Assembly (NCBI RefSeq): GCF_029193885.1
Contig: NZ_JARFVB010000001.1
Coordinates: forward strand, 310,001-374,000
DNA from: Flagellimonas yonaguniensis
Lineage (GTDB): Bacteria; Bacteroidota; Bacteroidia; Flavobacteriales; Flavobacteriaceae
Direction: 5' to 3'
DNA length: 64,000 nt
Positions 9,270 to 21,500 of the stretch are shown here, one piece after another (position 1 is the first letter of the stretch; every line of letters starts with the position of its first letter). Both the position numbers and the translations under genes were made by a program. The notes beneath the pieces are model-generated. The model saw nothing but the letters and a program-made list of their open reading frames with translations. It did no database searches and was not told the DNA's origin.

Positions 9270-10955
9270 CTACCCCTTTTGCTCTAATTTGGCCCAAGTG
9301 TCCCTTAAAGTGACCGTTCTGTTAAACACCAAATTTTCGGGTGTGGAATCTTTGTCCACATTAAAATAACCCAATCGTTGAAATTGCACTTGATCTCCGA
9401 TTTTCGAATCTTTTAAACTGGGCTCAAGATAACCGGTTACTTTTTGCAAAGAATCCGGGTTAACAAAATCCAGGAAATCTTTATCCTTATGACTATCAGG
9501 TGTAGCATCGGTAAAAAGACGATCGTACAATCGTACTTCTGCGGTAATTGCGTGAGGAATGGAAACCCAATGTAATGTTCCCTTCACTTTACGTAAACTT
9601 TCCTCGGTACCAGAACCACTTTTACTTTTGGGGTCGTAGGTACATTGTACTTCGGTGATATTTCCATCATCATCCTTGGTACAGCTTTCGGCTTTGATGA
9701 TGTATCCATTCTTTAAACGAACCTCTCCTCCCAACTTCAGTCTAAAGAATTTTCGGTTAGCCTCTTCACGGAAGTCTTCTTGCTCTATATACAATTCTCT
9801 TGAAAAAGGTATCTGTCTGCTTCCGGCTGATTCATCCTCTGGGTTGTTTTCAGCTTCAAGCCACTCCTCTTTCCCCTGTTCATAATTGGTAATGACAACT
9901 TTCAAAGGATTAAGAACTCCCATAACACGTGGAGCAATTTTATTGAGATGTTCCCTTACATGGAAATCGAGCAAGGAAACATCAACCACGTTTTCACGCT
10001 TGGCAATTCCGATGGTATCAGCAAAATTCCTGATGGACTCTGGAGTAAAGCCCCTTCTTCGCAATCCAGAGATTGTCGGCATTCGGGGGTCGTCCCAACC
10101 TGTTACTAATCCCTTTTCCACCAATTGTAACAGTTTACGCTTACTAACCACGGTATGACTCAGGTTCCGGCGAGCAAATTCACGCTGTTTAGGGCGCAAT
10201 TTGTCAGAAGATACCACTTGGTCCAAAAACCAATTGTACAATTCTCTGTGAGGTAAAAACTCCAGTGTGCACAATGAATGGGAGACTTGTTCTATATAAT
10301 CACTTTCCCCATGGGTCCAGTCATACATCGGATAAATACACCAATCGGTATTTGTGCGGTGGTGCGCTTTGTGCAACACACGGTACATCACAGGGTCACG
10401 CATCAACATATTGGAAGATGCCATATCAATTTTGGCTCGCAATACATGCTCTCCATCCTTAAACTCCCCGCTTTTCATGCCTTCAAAAAGCTTCAAATTC
10501 TCTTCAACAGAGCGATTTCTATATGGGCTTTCCTTTCCTGGTTCTGTGGGTGTACCCTTTTGACTGGCAATTTCTTCAGAAGATTGGCTATCGACATAGG
10601 CTTTGTCATCCTTGATGAGCATAACGGCCCAGTCGTATAACTGCTGGAAATAATCGGACGCATAGCATTCGGTATCCCATTCAAAACCAAGCCAGCTTAC
10701 ATCTTTCTTTATGGCCTCCACATATTCCTTCTCCTCCTTTGCCGGGTTGGTATCATCAAAACGTAGGTTTACCGGTGCATTATAGCGTAGTCCCAAGCCA
10801 AAATTGAGGCAAATGGAACTCGCATGTCCTATATGCAGATATCCATTGGGTTCGGGGGGAAACCTGAACCTCAAGTCCTTTTGGGTATACCCCTCTCTAA
10901 GGTCCTCCTCAACAATATGTTCGATAAAATTCAACGATTTAGCTTCTTCTGCCAT
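9270..10955 (-). CDS. glnS: Glutaminyl-tRNA synthetase
   Basis: 561 residues. Charges tRNA-Gln directly with glutamine. FRFPPEPNGYLHIGHASSIC (about 27-46) is the HIGH region with the GlnRS-specific PPEPNGYLHIGH form; VVSKRKL near residue 270 is the KMSKS equivalent (VSKRK), and DDPRMPTISGLRRRGFTPE is a GlnRS block. The C-terminal anticodon-binding beta barrels are complete, ending near LRDTWAKLEQKG. Its presence next to a discriminating-type gltX suggests direct Gln charging rather than only the GatCAB route. Transcribed alone from a promoter 18 nt before its ATG. Confidence 0.97.
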   Translation of the reverse strand: MAEEAKSLNFIEHIVEEDLREGYTQKDLRFRFPPEPNGYLHIGHASSICLNFGLGLRYNAPVNLRFDDTNPAKEEKEYVEAIKKDVSWLGFEWDTECYASDYFQQLYDWAVMLIKDDKAYVDSQSSEEIASQKGTPTEPGKESPYRNRSVEENLKLFEGMKSGEFKDGEHVLRAKIDMASSNMLMRDPVMYRVLHKAHHRTNTDWCIYPMYDWTHGESDYIEQVSHSLCTLEFLPHRELYNWFLDQVVSSDKLRPKQREFARRNLSHTVVSKRKLLQLVEKGLVTGWDDPRMPTISGLRRRGFTPESIRNFADTIGIAKRENVVDVSLLDFHVREHLNKIAPRVMGVLNPLKVVITNYEQGKEEWLEAENNPEDESAGSRQIPFSRELYIEQEDFREEANRKFFRLKLGGEVRLKNGYIIKAESCTKDDDGNITEVQCTYDPKSKSGSGTEESLRKVKGTLHWVSIPHAITAEVRLYDRLFTDATPDSHKDKDFLDFVNPDSLQKVTGYLEPSLKDSKIGDQVQFQRLGYFNVDKDSTPENLVFNRTVTLRDTWAKLEQKG

Positions 10956-10972
10956 ACCAGTAATTTGATGCG

Positions 10973-10980
10973 CAAATGTA
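10973..10980 (-). promoter_or_regulatory. Putative glnS promoter -7 box
   Basis: On the minus strand it reads TACATTTG (TAnnTTTG), ending 18 nt before the glnS ATG at 10955. Confidence 0.6.
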
Positions 10981-11122
10981 GTAAAATCCCATGTTGAAAG
11001 CTATTTTTCGTGCATCTGTGTATACAAAATAGGCGATTTCACAACACTTTGGGTATAGCCTACAACAATATCTTTCCTTTAGTCGAAAATAGAGACATAT
11101 TTGTTATTGAATACTATATGCG

Positions 11123-11149
11123 AAAGAGACGCCTGAACAACGTCTTTTT
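11123..11149 (+). promoter_or_regulatory. Terminator-like hairpin in the leader of the spr operon
   Basis: AAAGAGACG (11123-11131) can pair with CGTCTTTTT (11141-11149) across a 9-nt loop. It ends 68 nt before the sprC-like ATG. No plus-strand gene lies upstream that it could terminate (glnS is divergent), so an attenuator or leader structure is possible. No promoter upstream is a full consensus match; CATATTTG just upstream has one mismatch. Confidence 0.4.
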
Positions 11150-11217
11150 GAATGAATTACAATTAAGGGGCACAAACTAACAGGGCTATTAAGCCCATAA
11201 CCTCTTAAAAACTAACG

Positions 11218-13479
11218 GTGATGAGAAAAAGTAATTCAACGTATAGCATTCTGGTTTTAGCCTTGGCTTTTTTGCTATGGGGCACCATCGGTATGCAAGC
11301 GCAAGTGCTATACCAACCGCAGCCAGCTGTCAACCCCAATCTTGGTGGAAATACACCATGGACAGCAGTATGCGCTTCCAACAACTTCAACGAGTACTTT
11401 GTAAGCTTTAACTGGGATCCGCCCATGGTGGAAAGCGATAATGAGTTTATCCTTGAACTATCGGATGCTGACGGTTATTTTGCTTCTCCCACCGAACTGG
11501 CACGCGTCAGTGATAAAAATGCCGTTTTTGATTTTGAATTTCAGTTTGAACTTCCCTCTGATATTAGGGGGGATAATTTCAAAATGAGAGTTAGAAGTAC
11601 CTATCCCGCCAAGACCAGTCCAGCTTCGGAGGCTTTTTCCATGTATTTCATCGACCACAATTTACCGTTGTTGATCAGTGAGAATGGAAGCGGAAATATT
11701 CCTTCTGGAGGCCTTATCCAAATATGTGGCGGAGGTTCGGTTACCTTGAAGCCACACAATATCCCAAATTCAAGCACTTACATATATAATTGGTACCGCA
11801 GTGGAACATTACTGTCTGAAAAATCGGAAAGCATCACCGTTTCCGAACCCGGCATGTACTATGTGGAACTCGATTATGGAGATTGTTCAGGAGCAGCCAA
11901 TACATTGTCCAACACCATTGAAATTTCAACCGGAACCAGTTCTGGACTAGCCATCAATGGCGCCAACGATGTTGAGATTTGCCCAGGGGAAACCCATTTG
12001 TTGGAGGCCAACATCAGCGGGCAAGGTTATACCTATACTTGGTACAAAAACGGAAACATTGTCAATGGCCCAACTGTGGATGCAAGTACATACACAGTAG
12101 ATGCAGGTACAAGTGGTTTTGAGGGATCTTATGAGGTTGAGATTTCCGGATCAGGAATTTGTGTGGAGCTATCCGACCCTGTAACAGTTACAAGTTCAGG
12201 TTCCTACGAGATTACACTGGACAATGAAGAAAATATTGTATTGCTTCCTTCTCAGACCAAAACATTGTCGGTAAGCACTACTGCAACAAGCCCAACATTC
12301 CAATGGTTTAAAAATGGGGCCGCTATTACGGATGCCACTAACAACTCATTGACCATCAGTGAAATAGGAGAGTACTATGCTGAAGTGACCGAAAACGGAG
12401 GCGCTTGTACCCCTGCACCAATGGCCTCAACAACAACTACTGTTGTTTCCCCGGATTCCTTTGAATTTGTGGTCGACTATGTAACCTCTTATTCATCTTG
12501 TGAGAGCACAGATGCTACTTTGAGCCTTACCAAAATCAATGCGGTAAGCGATAATGGAATCAAAACCGATGTTACCGGGGATTTACAAAACTCATTTACT
12601 TATCAATGGAAACTGGACGGTACCGATGTAACTGGAGAGAATTCCAAAACCATTACGGTATCAAGTCAAAACGATAACGGAAATTATACACTGATCGGCT
12701 CTATTGATGCTTTTGAAGCATCATCCAACAGTTTACAGCTAAAGCTTGCTTCCAACGAAGCACTACAGATAACCACCAACGGTACTGTCCTGTGTGAAGG
12801 AGGCGAGGCGATAGTACTTGAAAGTGCTACGGACCTTTCCAACGAATCCTTCCAATGGAAGAAAGACGGAACTGTGGTTGATTCATCAACCCAAAACTTG
12901 ACCGTGAACGGAACCGGTGTGTATCAACTCGTTATTGTTTCCAACGAATGTCCCATCGTATCGAATGAAATAACCATCAGTGCTTTTGATGAGTCACTAT
13001 TGGTTCTAGATAAACCCAAAGACCTCATCATCATTGAAGGGGAGACCAAAACCCTTACCGCAAGCGGTGCAGATTCCTATGAGTGGTACGATGCGGGCAA
13101 CAACCTTATTTCTTCAAGCAATTCCTATGATTTTGCCGAAGAGGGGGAGTACCTGTTGGTTGCCAGTTTTGGAACCTGTACTGTTAGCAAAGTCATCACT
13201 GTAACCTACAGGGATATGTTCAACATACCAAACGTTATTACCGCTAATGGCGACGGTATCAACGACCTATGGGTGTTGCCCAACACATATTCCAGAGACC
13301 CCAATGTTCTCGTTACCATTTTTAATGAGCGTGGAGAACAAATATTTAGCCAAGCTGGCTATGAAAACAACTGGCCACAGTCCACCACAACTTTCAACAA
13401 ACAAAGCATGATTTTCTATTACAAAATCACGCGTGGTGGTAATAGCCTGAAACAAGGTACCATCACTGTTATTAAATAA
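11218..13479 (+). CDS. sprC: SprC-like secreted protein with type IX secretion type-B C-terminal domain
   Basis: 753 residues. Signal peptide at the start (hydrophobic ILVLALAFLLWGTIGMQAQ, cleavage likely after AQA). Several Ig/PKD-like beta domains follow, with recurring YTWYKNG/FQWFKNG/YQWKLDG/FQWKKDG segments about every 85-100 residues. From about residue 670 comes the gliding-motility-associated C-terminal domain: NVITANGDGINDLW, then VTIFNERGEQIF, ending in TITVIK, which is the T9SS type-B sorting domain. The gene order matches the sprC-sprD-sprB-sprF operon of Flavobacterium johnsoniae, so I assign sprC by position. It starts 6 bp before sprD. The symbol is an inference; T9SS export is well supported. 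Confidence 0.8.
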   Translation: MMRKSNSTYSILVLALAFLLWGTIGMQAQVLYQPQPAVNPNLGGNTPWTAVCASNNFNEYFVSFNWDPPMVESDNEFILELSDADGYFASPTELARVSDKNAVFDFEFQFELPSDIRGDNFKMRVRSTYPAKTSPASEAFSMYFIDHNLPLLISENGSGNIPSGGLIQICGGGSVTLKPHNIPNSSTYIYNWYRSGTLLSEKSESITVSEPGMYYVELDYGDCSGAANTLSNTIEISTGTSSGLAINGANDVEICPGETHLLEANISGQGYTYTWYKNGNIVNGPTVDASTYTVDAGTSGFEGSYEVEISGSGICVELSDPVTVTSSGSYEITLDNEENIVLLPSQTKTLSVSTTATSPTFQWFKNGAAITDATNNSLTISEIGEYYAEVTENGGACTPAPMASTTTTVVSPDSFEFVVDYVTSYSSCESTDATLSLTKINAVSDNGIKTDVTGDLQNSFTYQWKLDGTDVTGENSKTITVSSQNDNGNYTLIGSIDAFEASSNSLQLKLASNEALQITTNGTVLCEGGEAIVLESATDLSNESFQWKKDGTVVDSSTQNLTVNGTGVYQLVIVSNECPIVSNEITISAFDESLLVLDKPKDLIIIEGETKTLTASGADSYEWYDAGNNLISSSNSYDFAEEGEYLLVASFGTCTVSKVITVTYRDMFNIPNVITANGDGINDLWVLPNTYSRDPNVLVTIFNERGEQIFSQAGYENNWPQSTTTFNKQSMIFYYKITRGGNSLKQGTITVIK

Positions 13480-13485
13480 GCAGCA

Positions 13486-15558
13486 ATGCAAATCAACAAA
13501 CCTCTACTATTACTTGCCGTCTTGCTACTTGCCTTCTCTGGAATGAGAGGACAGGAAGAAGAAGCCTATGTGCCGTATAACGTGCCATCCCAAAACCTAT
13601 TGAAGTTCAATCGGTTCTTGCTCAACCCTACCTTTTCCACGGTCAGGGAAGACAAGTCATACATCAACCTTTTTCATAGAAACCAATCGGTATCTTTTGA
13701 TGACAACAATCAGGTTTACTTCTTGAGCTATAGTGGTAGAGTGAGTGATAGAAGCGGTGTTGGTGTTAGTTTGTTTACCAACCGCGAAGGCTTGTTCAAC
13801 AACTTCGGTGTACACGCCAACTATGCCTATGGAGTGCGTTTGAGCCCAAAGAGTACTTTTACCTTTGGGGCCAACGTAAGTTATTATCAGAGTGCCTTCA
13901 ATCAGGATAGGGCAAATTCTGTTGAGGTAGATCCATTGTTGAGCACTTTGGAAAGCAGCTCCTTGGTAAGCTTTCAACCTGGTTTCAACCTTTCCATAGG
14001 GAAGTTTGATATTGGTGGTTTTGCGGAAAATCTGTTCGATTACAACCTAAAAACCAGCGAATCCGTAACCGATTTCAACGAAAAAACATATTCAGGGCAT
14101 CTACAATATACCCATCAGTTTGAAAATGGAAGGGGCATTATGGAAAGTGCACGTTTAATGCCTTTGGCAAGAGTGCGCAAGGTGGGCGAAGAAAACATAA
14201 CCCTTGGAGGAAACTTGATCCTTGACTTGCCCAAATTAGGCTGGGTACAAGCGGGATATGATGATTATTACGGAGCATCCGCAGGGCTTGGTTTCAATCT
14301 TACCAAAAACATTTCCTTGGGATATACGGTGGAAAAGGGACTGTCCAACGAATTTGAAAACTTTGGTGTTACCCACGAAATCTCTTTGGCATACTCCTTT
14401 ACACCCAACCTTACCGAGGATCGTGTAATGCTGGAGAAGGATGATGAAGCATTGGTTTCCAATGATGAGGACGTACCTCAGGATAGCCTCAACATTACTG
14501 ATAAAGATATTGAAATTGCACAATTGCAAGAGAAGTTGGCAGAAAACGATGCCATACTTGATGAGCTGCTGATGCGTCAAGATTCCATCGAATCCACACG
14601 TAAAAAAGACTTGGAGCGTCGCTTTGAGACCGTAATGAAAATGGTAAAGCGCGAAACACGCGGGCAAAACCCAGTATTGGAGGAGAAAGCCAAGCAGGTA
14701 TACTTTGCCAACATGGATACTGCCGATATCGTGACCCAAAGAAGACAGCCCTTGGCCAACCATGGATTGTCCAATAACACATCCACCAAAAAGGTCATTA
14801 AAATCAACGAGGCCAACGATAACACCAAGGCTAGCTATGCATCAAATTCCAAGGCCAAAAAAGACAATACCTACAGATCGGTAAGGAGCAAAAAAGCAAC
14901 AGGGCTCAAGTCCCATTCCGTGCCCAATGTGGAAAGTGGCCATTACTTGATTGCCAATGTATTCAGAGACACTGATAACCTAAACAATTTTATAGAGAAA
15001 CTACGTTCACAAGGGATTGAGGCTGATTATTTCCAAAACCCCAAGAACGGACTCAACTACGTGTACATTGGCGACTTCAGTAACAAAAATGAAGCTCTGG
15101 ATGCCTACCATTCCAAAATGGACGGTGCCTACCAAGGCGATGCCTGGTTAATGAACGTGAACGGCGGGAATTCCCAAATAGCGGGATACACTGGAGAAGT
15201 GGACAACAAAGGTTCCAAGTACGGAAACAACCTATTGTCCAAAAATGTAACCAATAACCCCAAAGGGAAACGTCACGTTGTAATCAGTTCACAATCGGGC
15301 GAAGGACTTGCTGAAGGGTATTACATTATTGCCAATGTATTCGAAAACTCATCGAGTGCAAAGGAATTTGTTAAAGAGCTGAATTCAAAAGGCTTGCACG
15401 CAAGCTACTTTATAAGTCCCCAAGATAAGCACAGGTACGTGTATTTGAAAAAACACGAGACCTGGAACAATGCGTTGACCTCATACTATACCAAATTGAA
15501 CGCTTCGTATAATGACGAAATGTGGATCATGCGTATAAAACCAAACACAACCATTTAA
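13486..15558 (+). CDS. sprD: SprD-like PorP/SprF-family outer-membrane protein with coiled coil and two SPOR-like domains
   Basis: 690 residues. Signal peptide (LLLLAVLLLAFSGMRGQ), then a PorP/SprF-type beta-barrel region (about 35-310) with LLNPTFSTVREDKSYINLFHR resembling the family's NPA...Y.G... opening. A charged coiled coil (about 335-395) and a Ser/Lys/Asn-rich linker follow. Two C-terminal repeats, about 483-560 (GHYLIANVFRDTDNLNNFIE) and 610-690 (GYYIIANVFENSSSAKEFVK), each have the SPOR pattern of Y-hydrophobic-I-NVF, FxxxL, Y/YVY. SPOR domains bind denuded peptidoglycan, so the protein may tie the barrel to the cell wall. Second gene of the spr operon, 10 bp before sprB. Assignment as sprD rests on order. 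Confidence 0.78.
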   Translation: MQINKPLLLLAVLLLAFSGMRGQEEEAYVPYNVPSQNLLKFNRFLLNPTFSTVREDKSYINLFHRNQSVSFDDNNQVYFLSYSGRVSDRSGVGVSLFTNREGLFNNFGVHANYAYGVRLSPKSTFTFGANVSYYQSAFNQDRANSVEVDPLLSTLESSSLVSFQPGFNLSIGKFDIGGFAENLFDYNLKTSESVTDFNEKTYSGHLQYTHQFENGRGIMESARLMPLARVRKVGEENITLGGNLILDLPKLGWVQAGYDDYYGASAGLGFNLTKNISLGYTVEKGLSNEFENFGVTHEISLAYSFTPNLTEDRVMLEKDDEALVSNDEDVPQDSLNITDKDIEIAQLQEKLAENDAILDELLMRQDSIESTRKKDLERRFETVMKMVKRETRGQNPVLEEKAKQVYFANMDTADIVTQRRQPLANHGLSNNTSTKKVIKINEANDNTKASYASNSKAKKDNTYRSVRSKKATGLKSHSVPNVESGHYLIANVFRDTDNLNNFIEKLRSQGIEADYFQNPKNGLNYVYIGDFSNKNEALDAYHSKMDGAYQGDAWLMNVNGGNSQIAGYTGEVDNKGSKYGNNLLSKNVTNNPKGKRHVVISSQSGEGLAEGYYIIANVFENSSSAKEFVKELNSKGLHASYFISPQDKHRYVYLKKHETWNNALTSYYTKLNASYNDEMWIMRIKPNTTI

Positions 15559-15568
15559 CCTAACCACC

Positions 15569-18500
15569 ATGCTTATGAAAACATCATTACTCCGGTGGGG
15601 CACAACTATTTGTATACTTTTATTTTCGTATACAGGTATTGCACAGGTAAAAAACAACTTCGACGTTCGTTACGAAAATGAACTTCGAGGGGACCTAACC
15701 TTTATTGCCAATAATATTGTAAACAGAGACGAAGGTGGCGACAACCCTGAGGACCCCTATAATTTAACGGGTTCAAGCTCAGAATACAACGATAGGCTCA
15801 ACATGCAATATATTGATATTGATGGTGACCCTTCGACCTTTAGTTCCAGTAGTGCAACCCTGGCCGTACCGGACTCAAATTGTTCCTTGGTCAGATATGC
15901 TGGTCTATACTGGTCCGCCGTATACAGGGATAACAATAGGAGTAGTGATTTTGATGAAATTAAGTTTAGGGTTCCAGGTGGTTCTTATGTGGACCTTACG
16001 GCCGATGAAATCCTATTTGATGGTGATGGTGATGCCGATTTTGGTAACTATGCCCCATACGCTTGTTATAAAGATGTAACTTCAATAATAACCGGACTTG
16101 CCAACCCAGATGGCGACTATTTTGTGGCCAATGTTAGGGCCAGTTCCGGAGATAATGTACAGGGTGGTGTATCCGGTGGTTGGTCTTTGGTTGTCGTTTA
16201 CGAAAACCCGACACTTCCCGGAAAATACATTACCACTTTCGATGGGTACGCAGGTATCAAATCAGGAGAAACCGTAGATATTCCGTTTAGCGGATTTACC
16301 ACATTGCCAGCCCCCTTTCCAGTAAATGCCAAACTTGGTGTTGCTGCATTGGAGGGTGACAACAGAATATCAGGGGATCGCCTATCCATTCGTGCGGACA
16401 GCAATGGCTCTTTCACGACATTATCAAACTCTGCAAATCCTTCAAATAACTTTTTTAACAGTAATATTACCGATGAAGGGGTTATACAAACAAACCGCAA
16501 CCCAAATAGTGTCAATACATTAGGTTGGGATGTAGACCTTTTCACTATTCCCAACCCGAGTAATTCGGTAATCCCAAACAGTGAAACAGGCGCTACTTTA
16601 AGAGCATCATCATCACAAGATAAATACGATATTTTCTTCACTTCATTGGATGTAGAGATCATTGAACCTATAATGAACTTAGTCAAAACAGTGGAGGACA
16701 TTGGGGGTAATGATATTACTGGACAAGGGGTTAATTTGGGTCAATATTTGGATTATGTCCTTACATTTCAAAATGTAGGTAATGATGACGCCATCAACTA
16801 CACCATTCGAGATGTTCTTCCAATAAATGTAACCCTGGATGAGTCCAGTATATCGATGCCGGCTGGTGTATCGTACACATATGACCCCGTTACACGGACT
16901 GTGTTATTTACAGTGCCTGATAATATTATAGAAGAAGGGGACCCAGCAAGGACCATCCGAATGCGTGTACAGGTAGCTGAAAACTGTTTCGATTTTGTCG
17001 ACGCCTGTACCGATATCATTCAAAATTTAGCCTATTCAACCTACCAAGGAGCTATCAACTCGGCCCAGATTACCGACGACCCCTCAGTATCTGAATTTAA
17101 TGGTTGTGGATTTGGTACACCCGGAGCCACAAACTTTCTTTTGGATGACCTAAGTGCCTGTAACTTTACCAGAACCGTTCAACTTTGTGGCGATGATGTG
17201 CTCTTGGATGCCGGGGACAACTTTGACAATTACATCTGGTATCGCGACGAGAACGGAAACAATACCATTGATGTTGGTACGGACACCGTAATTACCGACG
17301 GTGATTCCGACAACGACCCCAGTACCATGGTGGTTACTGAAATCGGCACCTATATTGTGGACAAGCAAGTGGCCGATCCATGTAAGGATTTTCAAGAAAT
17401 CATTACGGTTGAATTGTTCGGCTCCGTTCAATCCAACCCTATCACAGCATTGATCAACGATACCTCCAACACCATTGATGGGGCTATTGATTTTTGTCCC
17501 AACGATGGTAGTGAGCTTCCAGAAATATTCTTGTGCGGGCTAAACGACACGGAATTAATTCAGATAAACATCCCGGATGCCACAAGTATTGAATGGGAAC
17601 AATTGGATGAAAACAGCTGTACTGAATCAGATGAGGGTTGTGCCAACACAAATGCAAGCTGTACATGGAACACTGTTGATACCGGAAACGACTTTTTGGC
17701 CGAAAATACTGGTCAATACCGATTGGTGATCAACTATCAAAATGGATGTTTCAGTAGGTTCTATTTCAATATCTACAAAAACCCATTAGATCCTCAATAC
17801 ACCTCTAGTGATATTATTTGTGATACCCCAGGTAACATCACGGTAACCAATATGCCATTGACCTATGAGTTCCAACTTGTAGATCAAGCAACAGGAAACA
17901 TATTGGTGCCTTATGGCCCTAGCCCAAGTTTCAACATCACGAACAACGGTGCGTACATGGTGGAAATGAGACAACAAGGCGTAACCGATGGTTGTGTGTT
18001 TGTTTTGGACAACATCGGTATTCTTGAAAGGGATTTCCAGGTGGATGTAGTTCCTCAGGATACAGACTGTAACGGTTTGGGCGAGATTGCCATTTCCGTG
18101 CTCAATGTGGAGGCACAATACTATTATGAAATCTCCCAAGGGGGTACTGTAGTGGATACCCATGGACCATCAAACGATAATAATTACACTTTTGAGAATT
18201 TAAATGATGGTATCTATGATGTAACGGTTACCACCGATGATGGTTGTGACCATACAGAACAAGTAACGATAAATGATGTAACCGATTTGGCGGTTAGTGC
18301 CATAACCACCAAAAACATCGATTGTACGGATGGAATAATTTCGGTAACCGGATCCGGTGGATTCCCAAATCCTGATTACTATTATGCTATTTGGAGCTAT
18401 AATGGCACAAATCTCTATACTGACATCAGTGATATTCCTGCGACTGCCTACCAAACAACCAGCGATTTCACTTTTGCCAATGGTGAAGAAGGAACATATC

Positions 18501-21500
18501 AGTTTGTAGTTGTCGATGGAAACAATTGCCATGCATTTTCAAATAGTGTGATTATTTCCATTTCCCCCTCAGTGGAATATACAACTTTGGTGGTTGATGA
18601 AGCCTGCTTTGGTGCAGAGGACGGCTCCTTTTCTGTCAACGTAACCAATTCCAATGGCTACATCCTATCCTATACGTTAACTTATCCAGATTCTTCAACA
18701 ACTTCCAATACATCCGGCACTTTTTCCAATTTGCCTCAAGGGGATTTTTCTTTGACCATAACACAGACACAAGGGTCCATCTCTTGTGATTTTGTTGAAA
18801 CCTTTACTATTGACGGACCTGATTCTGGAGTAACTGCGGATGCCGTATTGATTCAGGATTATACCTGTTTGCAAGATGGTATCATAGATGCTCAAAATGT
18901 TACAGGAGGTACCGCTCCTTACGAATATAGTATTGATGGCGTCACCTTTAATAGTACTTCCACCTTCACAAATCTAACCGATGGAACTTACACCATTACC
19001 GTAAGGGATGACAATGGGTGTACTTTTACGGATTCGGTTACCATTGATTCTTTGGACCCTCCAACGGATATTGATTTTTCGGCCACCGACCCACTGTGTC
19101 CAACTTTTCTTTCTGATATCACCTTATCTGTAACAGGGGGAGAGCCCGCCCTGGTCTATGAAATAATTTCCCCTGCCGGAAGTGCCATAAACAATGGAAA
19201 CAACAACACATTTGCCGACTTGGCTCCAGGAACCTATATGTTCAGGGTAACCGATGGCAATGATTGTTTCTATGAAGAAAGCTATACCATCGCGCCAGTA
19301 ACGGAAATTTCCGTTACCGGACAATTGGTAAGCAATATTACTTGTTTTGGTGATAGTGATGGTGAAATTCAATACACCGTAAACAATTTCAACACGGATT
19401 ACAATTACACAGTTACTGGTCCGGACAATTTCTCTGGAACAAACGAAACCAACAGTACCATTTCCCTTACCGGGTTGGCCGAAGGAACATACACCATTAC
19501 CGTTACGGACAATCTTACCAATTGTACGGATACTACCGATGTTACCATAAATGCTCCGCCCTCTGCCCTTGATGCGATACCAACGGTTGTACAACCTACC
19601 TGTTTGGCAGATGGTTCAGTGAACATTGTAGCCACAGGCGGATGGGGAAGCTATACCTACGAGATCACTTCCGGTCCTGCCAGTTATACCCTTCCTGCTC
19701 CACAGAACAATGGTTTGTTCAGTGGACTGGATATTGATGGACTCTATGAGTTTACCGTTACCGATGCTAATGGATGTGAGTTCACGGATACCTTTACCAT
19801 AAACGAAGCCGTTGCCCCAGAACTGGAAATTGTTCCCAACGATATTTGTTACGATGACGCCGTGGGATTGACCTTGACAGCCAATGTTATCGCTGGAGGT
19901 GATGGAAATTATGAATACAGCTTAAATGGAGGACCATTTGTTACGAACAATGTGTTTTCTGGTCTAACACCAGGAGATTACACGATTGAAGTTAGGGATG
20001 GCAACGGATGTACCGATTCCGAATCCTTGACCATTGACCCAGAACTAAGCGTTGTGGCTTCCGCTCCAAACATTACCGCTTGTGGCACAAACACTGATAT
20101 AACCATTACTGCCGCAGGTGGAGATGGAAATTATGTGTATGCCGTGGTTGCGGATGGAGCTACCCCTGCCGATACGGACTTTGCCCCAACAAACCCTGTT
20201 ACAGGTGTAGTAGCTGGTAACTATGATGTTTATGTACGTGACAATGGCGGAGCTGCCGGATATTGTGAAGCCTCCTACGACATTACCATTGTCCAAGATG
20301 ATCCATTGGCTATTTCTGTGACCAATACCGATATTCTATGTAGTGGTGAGTCACAAGCTCAAATTACCATAACAGCAAACGGTGGAGAAGCACCATACAC
20401 ATATAGCATCGATAATGGTGCTACGTATCAGACTTCCAATACATTTTATAATCAGCCAGCTGGTAGTTACAATATTCGCGTAAGGGATGCCAACAATTGT
20501 GAAGTAACCGAAATATATTCCATTACAGAGCCCATTACCCTATCGGCTTCTGCTGCGGTTACCGCTTTGGTGGAATGTAACCCTAGCTCAGGTGCTGAAG
20601 TACGAATTACCAACGCCATCGGGGGTACCGCTCCTTACGAATATAGTTTTGATGGTGGGTCCACTTATGGGGGCAGCTCCATTGGATATCTTTTGCCTGG
20701 AACACATACCCTTTATATAAGGGATGCAAATCTATGTACCTACCCTATGTCGGTTACCATTGATCCAGAACCAACTCCACCAAATGCAACTGCATCCGTG
20801 GATTATGAGTGTGATGGCGAAGGAACGATTACGGTAACTCCTGACAGTCCGGATTTTGATTACACCTATGAAATCGATGGTGCGCCAAATACGCCAAACG
20901 ACTCCAATGTATTTAATGATGTTCCCGTTGGAAACCATACCATAACCGTTAATTATGTTAGTAATTCGGCGCCATCCCCAAGTATTTTACTCTCAGAAAA
21001 CTTTGGAACAGGACCCAATACCAGTATTTCTGAAATAGATCCCGTTTATTGTTATGAACCACAAGATGGCAGTGCTAGCTTATGTGGTTTTGGTACGGAT
21101 ACCCATATTCAAGATGGGGAGTACTCCGTAACACAAAATATTACCAATCCTTACGGAACTTGGCAAAGTCCCGATGACCATTCAGGCTTGTCCAATGGTA
21201 GGTTCTTGGCCATCAATGTGGGTGGAGTAGCTGGTGTAGGTGGTATTGTATATCAAAAAACAGGGGTTGAAGTGATTCCCAACCGGGACATTACCGTATC
21301 GCTTTGGGCTTTCAACCTATTACGTAACGGAGAAAGCGGGGGTGATCCGTCCATAGAAATCCAATTGGTAGATGCAGGAGGAACCGTGATTCAAAGTACT
21401 ACTACTGGAAGTATCCCAAAAAATACCAGTGCCACTGATTGGCACGACTATAACGTTACGCTTAACCCAGGTGCCAATTCCAATTTGGATATCGTAATCC

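Noticed and set aside
14236..14763. A 175-codon minus-strand frame inside the sprD-like gene
   Set aside because: The sense frame has a signal peptide, barrel and SPOR-like modules; the antisense frame shows no recognisable domain.
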